Source of the DNA: Imbroritus primus
Lineage (GTDB): Bacteria > Pseudomonadota > Gammaproteobacteria > Burkholderiales > Burkholderiaceae
DNA: 64,000 bases
Assembly: GCA_000272025.2 (NCBI GenBank)
Contig: AKCV02000017.1
Coordinates: 148,282-212,281, forward strand
Direction: 5' to 3'
Shown: positions 62,459 to 64,000 of the stretch, piece after piece
Layout of the letters: each line of letters opens with the position of its first letter
How positions within the stretch are numbered: position 1 is the first letter of the stretch
The notes under the pieces: model-generated
What the model saw: only the letters and a program-made list of their open reading frames with translations
Told to the model about the DNA's origin: nothing
Databases searched by the model: none
Made by a program: the position numbers and the translations under genes

Positions 62459-63436
62459 ATGACCCAAGCCCGCCAACTGCCACCGGTGTTGCAGAACCTG
62501 GCCCTGCCGGTGATCTCCTCGCCGATGTTCACCGTCAGCTATCCGGAGCTGGTGCTCGCCCAGTGCAAGGCGGGCATCGTCGGCTCGTTTCCCGCGCTTA
62601 ACGCGCGCCAGCCCGAACTGCTGGATGAGTGGCTCACGCGCATGCGTGACGATCTCGATGCCTACCGCGCGGCGCATCCCGACGCCATCGTCGGACCGCT
62701 TGCGGTCAACCAGATCGCACATACCTCCAATGTGCGCCTGATGCAGGATGTGGAAACCTGCGTGCGGCATCGCGTGCCCATCTTCATTACGTCGCTGCGT
62801 GCCCCGGTGCGCGAGATCGTCGATGCCGTGCACAGCTACGGCGGCATCATCTTTCATGACGTGATCAACCTGCGCCATGCCGAAAAGGCGCTGGAGGCAG
62901 GTGTCGATGGCCTGATCCTGGTCGCTGCCGGCGCGGGCGGGCATGCCGGCACGCTGTCGCCGATGGCGCTGGTGGGCGAGGTGCGCCGCCGTTTCGATGG
63001 CCCCATCGCCCTTTCCGGCGCCATCGCCACGGGCGATGCCATCCTGGCCGCGCAGGCCATGGGTGCGGATTTCGCCTACATCGGCACGCGCTTCATCGCC
63101 AGCCAGGAGGCCAACGCCAGCGCCGAGTACAAGCAGGCGCTCGTCAAGGCAGGCGCATCGGACATCATCTACAGCAACCTGTTCTCCGGCGTGCACGGCA
63201 ACTACGTGCGCGAGAGCATCGAGCGCGTGGGTCTCGATCCGGACAATCTCAAGGACGGCGACAAGAGCAAGATGAGTTTTGCCGATGGCCGCTCCAAGGC
63301 CAAGGCCTGGAAGGACATCTGGGGTGCGGGCCAGGGCGTGGCGCAGATCCACGACGTACCGGCCACCGCAGAGATCGTGGCGCGGCTGGCACAGGAATAC
63401 CGGGCGGCGCGCCAGCGCCTCGCCGCGCTGCCCTGA
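62459..63436 (+). CDS. Nitronate monooxygenase / 2-nitropropane dioxygenase family flavoprotein
   Basis: A 325-residue FMN TIM-barrel of the NMO/NPD family: LPVISSPMFTVSYPELVLAQ at the N-terminus, the flavin/active-site loop LVAAGAGGHAGTLSPMALV with the conserved His, and GADFAYIGTRFIASQEANAS. The family also contains FabK-like enoyl reductases, so in this acyl-CoA cluster a reductase or flavin-dependent role is possible. AGAAGGACGTG precedes the ATG. Last gene of the cluster. Confidence 0.9.
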   Translation: MTQARQLPPVLQNLALPVISSPMFTVSYPELVLAQCKAGIVGSFPALNARQPELLDEWLTRMRDDLDAYRAAHPDAIVGPLAVNQIAHTSNVRLMQDVETCVRHRVPIFITSLRAPVREIVDAVHSYGGIIFHDVINLRHAEKALEAGVDGLILVAAGAGGHAGTLSPMALVGEVRRRFDGPIALSGAIATGDAILAAQAMGADFAYIGTRFIASQEANASAEYKQALVKAGASDIIYSNLFSGVHGNYVRESIERVGLDPDNLKDGDKSKMSFADGRSKAKAWKDIWGAGQGVAQIHDVPATAEIVARLAQEYRAARQRLAALP

Positions 63437-64000
63437 GGCTTGGGCACTGCCTTGCGGGCCTGTGGGCCACGCCCACGGGCATAACCTGCTGCCGGTACGC
63501 CAGGCCCCACGCTGGTGTTTACTGGTTGCGACACATCCGCATAGGATGGCCATAAAGCTTCACTTGTCGATTGGCAATGAAACCTCATTGTCTGTTAAAT
63601 CGCGAGTGACAAAAACGTCATTCGTCGATTTGCATTCGCATTACGTTTCACGCGGCTAGGGGCAGCGCAGTGAATCGCCGTGCTCCGGGCGGGTCTGGGA
63701 AACCTGTTTGCCGACGCAATCACGTCGCTTCACAGCATGCCTCGCGGCGCGCTCCGTATCGTGTCGCATCGCATCGTTCACACTACCTCACACAGCGTCA
63801 TCCAAAACGCGTCACAACGATCCCAGGCTCGCAATCCGCGTCGCAACTACGCAACGTAAGAATTGCTTTGATCAGAGAAAAATATATCTGAATTCCTCTC
63901 CGCTATTGCATCTATCAGGGACATAAGATTCGTCAATTTAGTTAACAAATTTTACAGAACGCGAAGACACACTAGTTTTCGGTTCGTTTCACTATTCAAC
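63437..64000. other. Non-coding 3' region of the window
   Basis: About 560 bases without a supported gene. A GCCTGTGGGC/GCCCACGGGC hairpin (63458-63480) follows the last stop but lacks a T-run. From 63540 the sequence becomes AT-richer. Variants of one motif recur: CTTGTCGATTGG (about 63563), ATTCGTCGATTT (63620-63631) and ATTCGTCAATTT (63928-63939). TGAC-AAAAAC-GTCA is at about 63607. It looks like the promoter region of a gene beyond the window. A 73-codon frame at 63670 (GTG start, Arg/Ser/His-rich) is not credible. Confidence 0.5.
63932..63946. promoter_or_regulatory. GTCAATTTAGTTAAC imperfect palindrome
   Basis: This matches 12 of 15 bases of the perfect palindrome at 56929-56943, and the preceding bases ATTC are identical in both. 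It sits in an AT-rich, non-coding end of the window and is a candidate second operator for the same regulator. Confidence 0.4.

Noticed and set aside
63670..63891. A 73-codon frame starting with GTG in the terminal non-coding region
   Set aside because: No ribosome-binding site, an Arg/Ser/His-rich composition and no family resemblance; the region looks regulatory.

Overview
The window is GC-rich, densely coding DNA from a betaproteobacterial chromosome, most likely Burkholderiales of the Cupriavidus/Ralstonia type. This placement rests on gene content and order read from the translations, not on a database search. The key markers are mnmG-rsmG-parA-parB running into atpI-atpB-atpE-atpF, a kynB-kynU-kynA operon divergent from an Lrp-type regulator, phhA-phhB divergent from another Lrp-type regulator, a DUF3717 protein, and several Bug-type (TctC-like) periplasmic receptors. 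I found no rRNA, tRNA, CRISPR array, transposase or prophage.

Layout. 1-6.95 kb (minus strand) is the conserved housekeeping block: mnmG, rsmG, parA, parB, then the start of the F0F1 ATP synthase operon, cut by the left window edge inside atpF. Three parS-like 16-mers lie here, one of them inside the mnmG coding sequence. 7-12.2 kb carries a TauE/SafE permease, a GNAT-like protein, a GMC oxidoreductase, a CueR/CopZ copper module with a clear operator, and an OmpW porin. 12.4-14.5 kb is phenylalanine catabolism (Lrp, PhhA, PhhB). 14.6-17.2 kb holds DUF3717 and an OmpR/TctE-like two-component pair. 17.2-21 kb has a SET-domain protein with a lysine-rich tail, a DnaA-box-bearing intergenic region, an HU-type protein and two lipoproteins. 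21-27.8 kb is mixed metabolism and transport (GST, acyl-CoA dehydrogenase, LysR, DedA, AI-2E-type permease, amino-acid binding protein, SelD). 27.9-31.4 kb is the kynurenine pathway from tryptophan to anthranilate. 31.4-43.7 kb carries two FAD oxidoreductases, a GST, an acylphosphatase, a tandem-PAS diguanylate cyclase, a class II aldolase, PBP1, AMP nucleosidase and an MFS transporter. 43.8-46.5 kb is a LexA-like self-cleaving repressor translationally coupled to a UvrD/Rep helicase. 46.6-49.7 kb has an esterase, an FMN reductase, a lipoprotein, a small protein and SodC.

49.8-63.4 kb looks like accessory catabolism. One part is a LysR-controlled divergent module (amidase and Bug receptor to the left, Bug receptor and acyl-CoA ligase to the right). 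The other is a TrmB-associated operon (thiolase, acyl-CoA ligase, MaoC hydratase, SDR, Bug receptor, nitronate-monooxygenase family). The substrates cannot be read from sequence. The last 560 bases are non-coding, partly AT-rich, and share a motif with the promoter region of the thiolase operon.

The main unexplained signals are the LexA-like/helicase pair with direct repeats around its promoter, the SET/HU neighbourhood with DnaA boxes, the palindrome-rich leader in front of atpB, and the motif shared by the two ends of the thiolase cluster.
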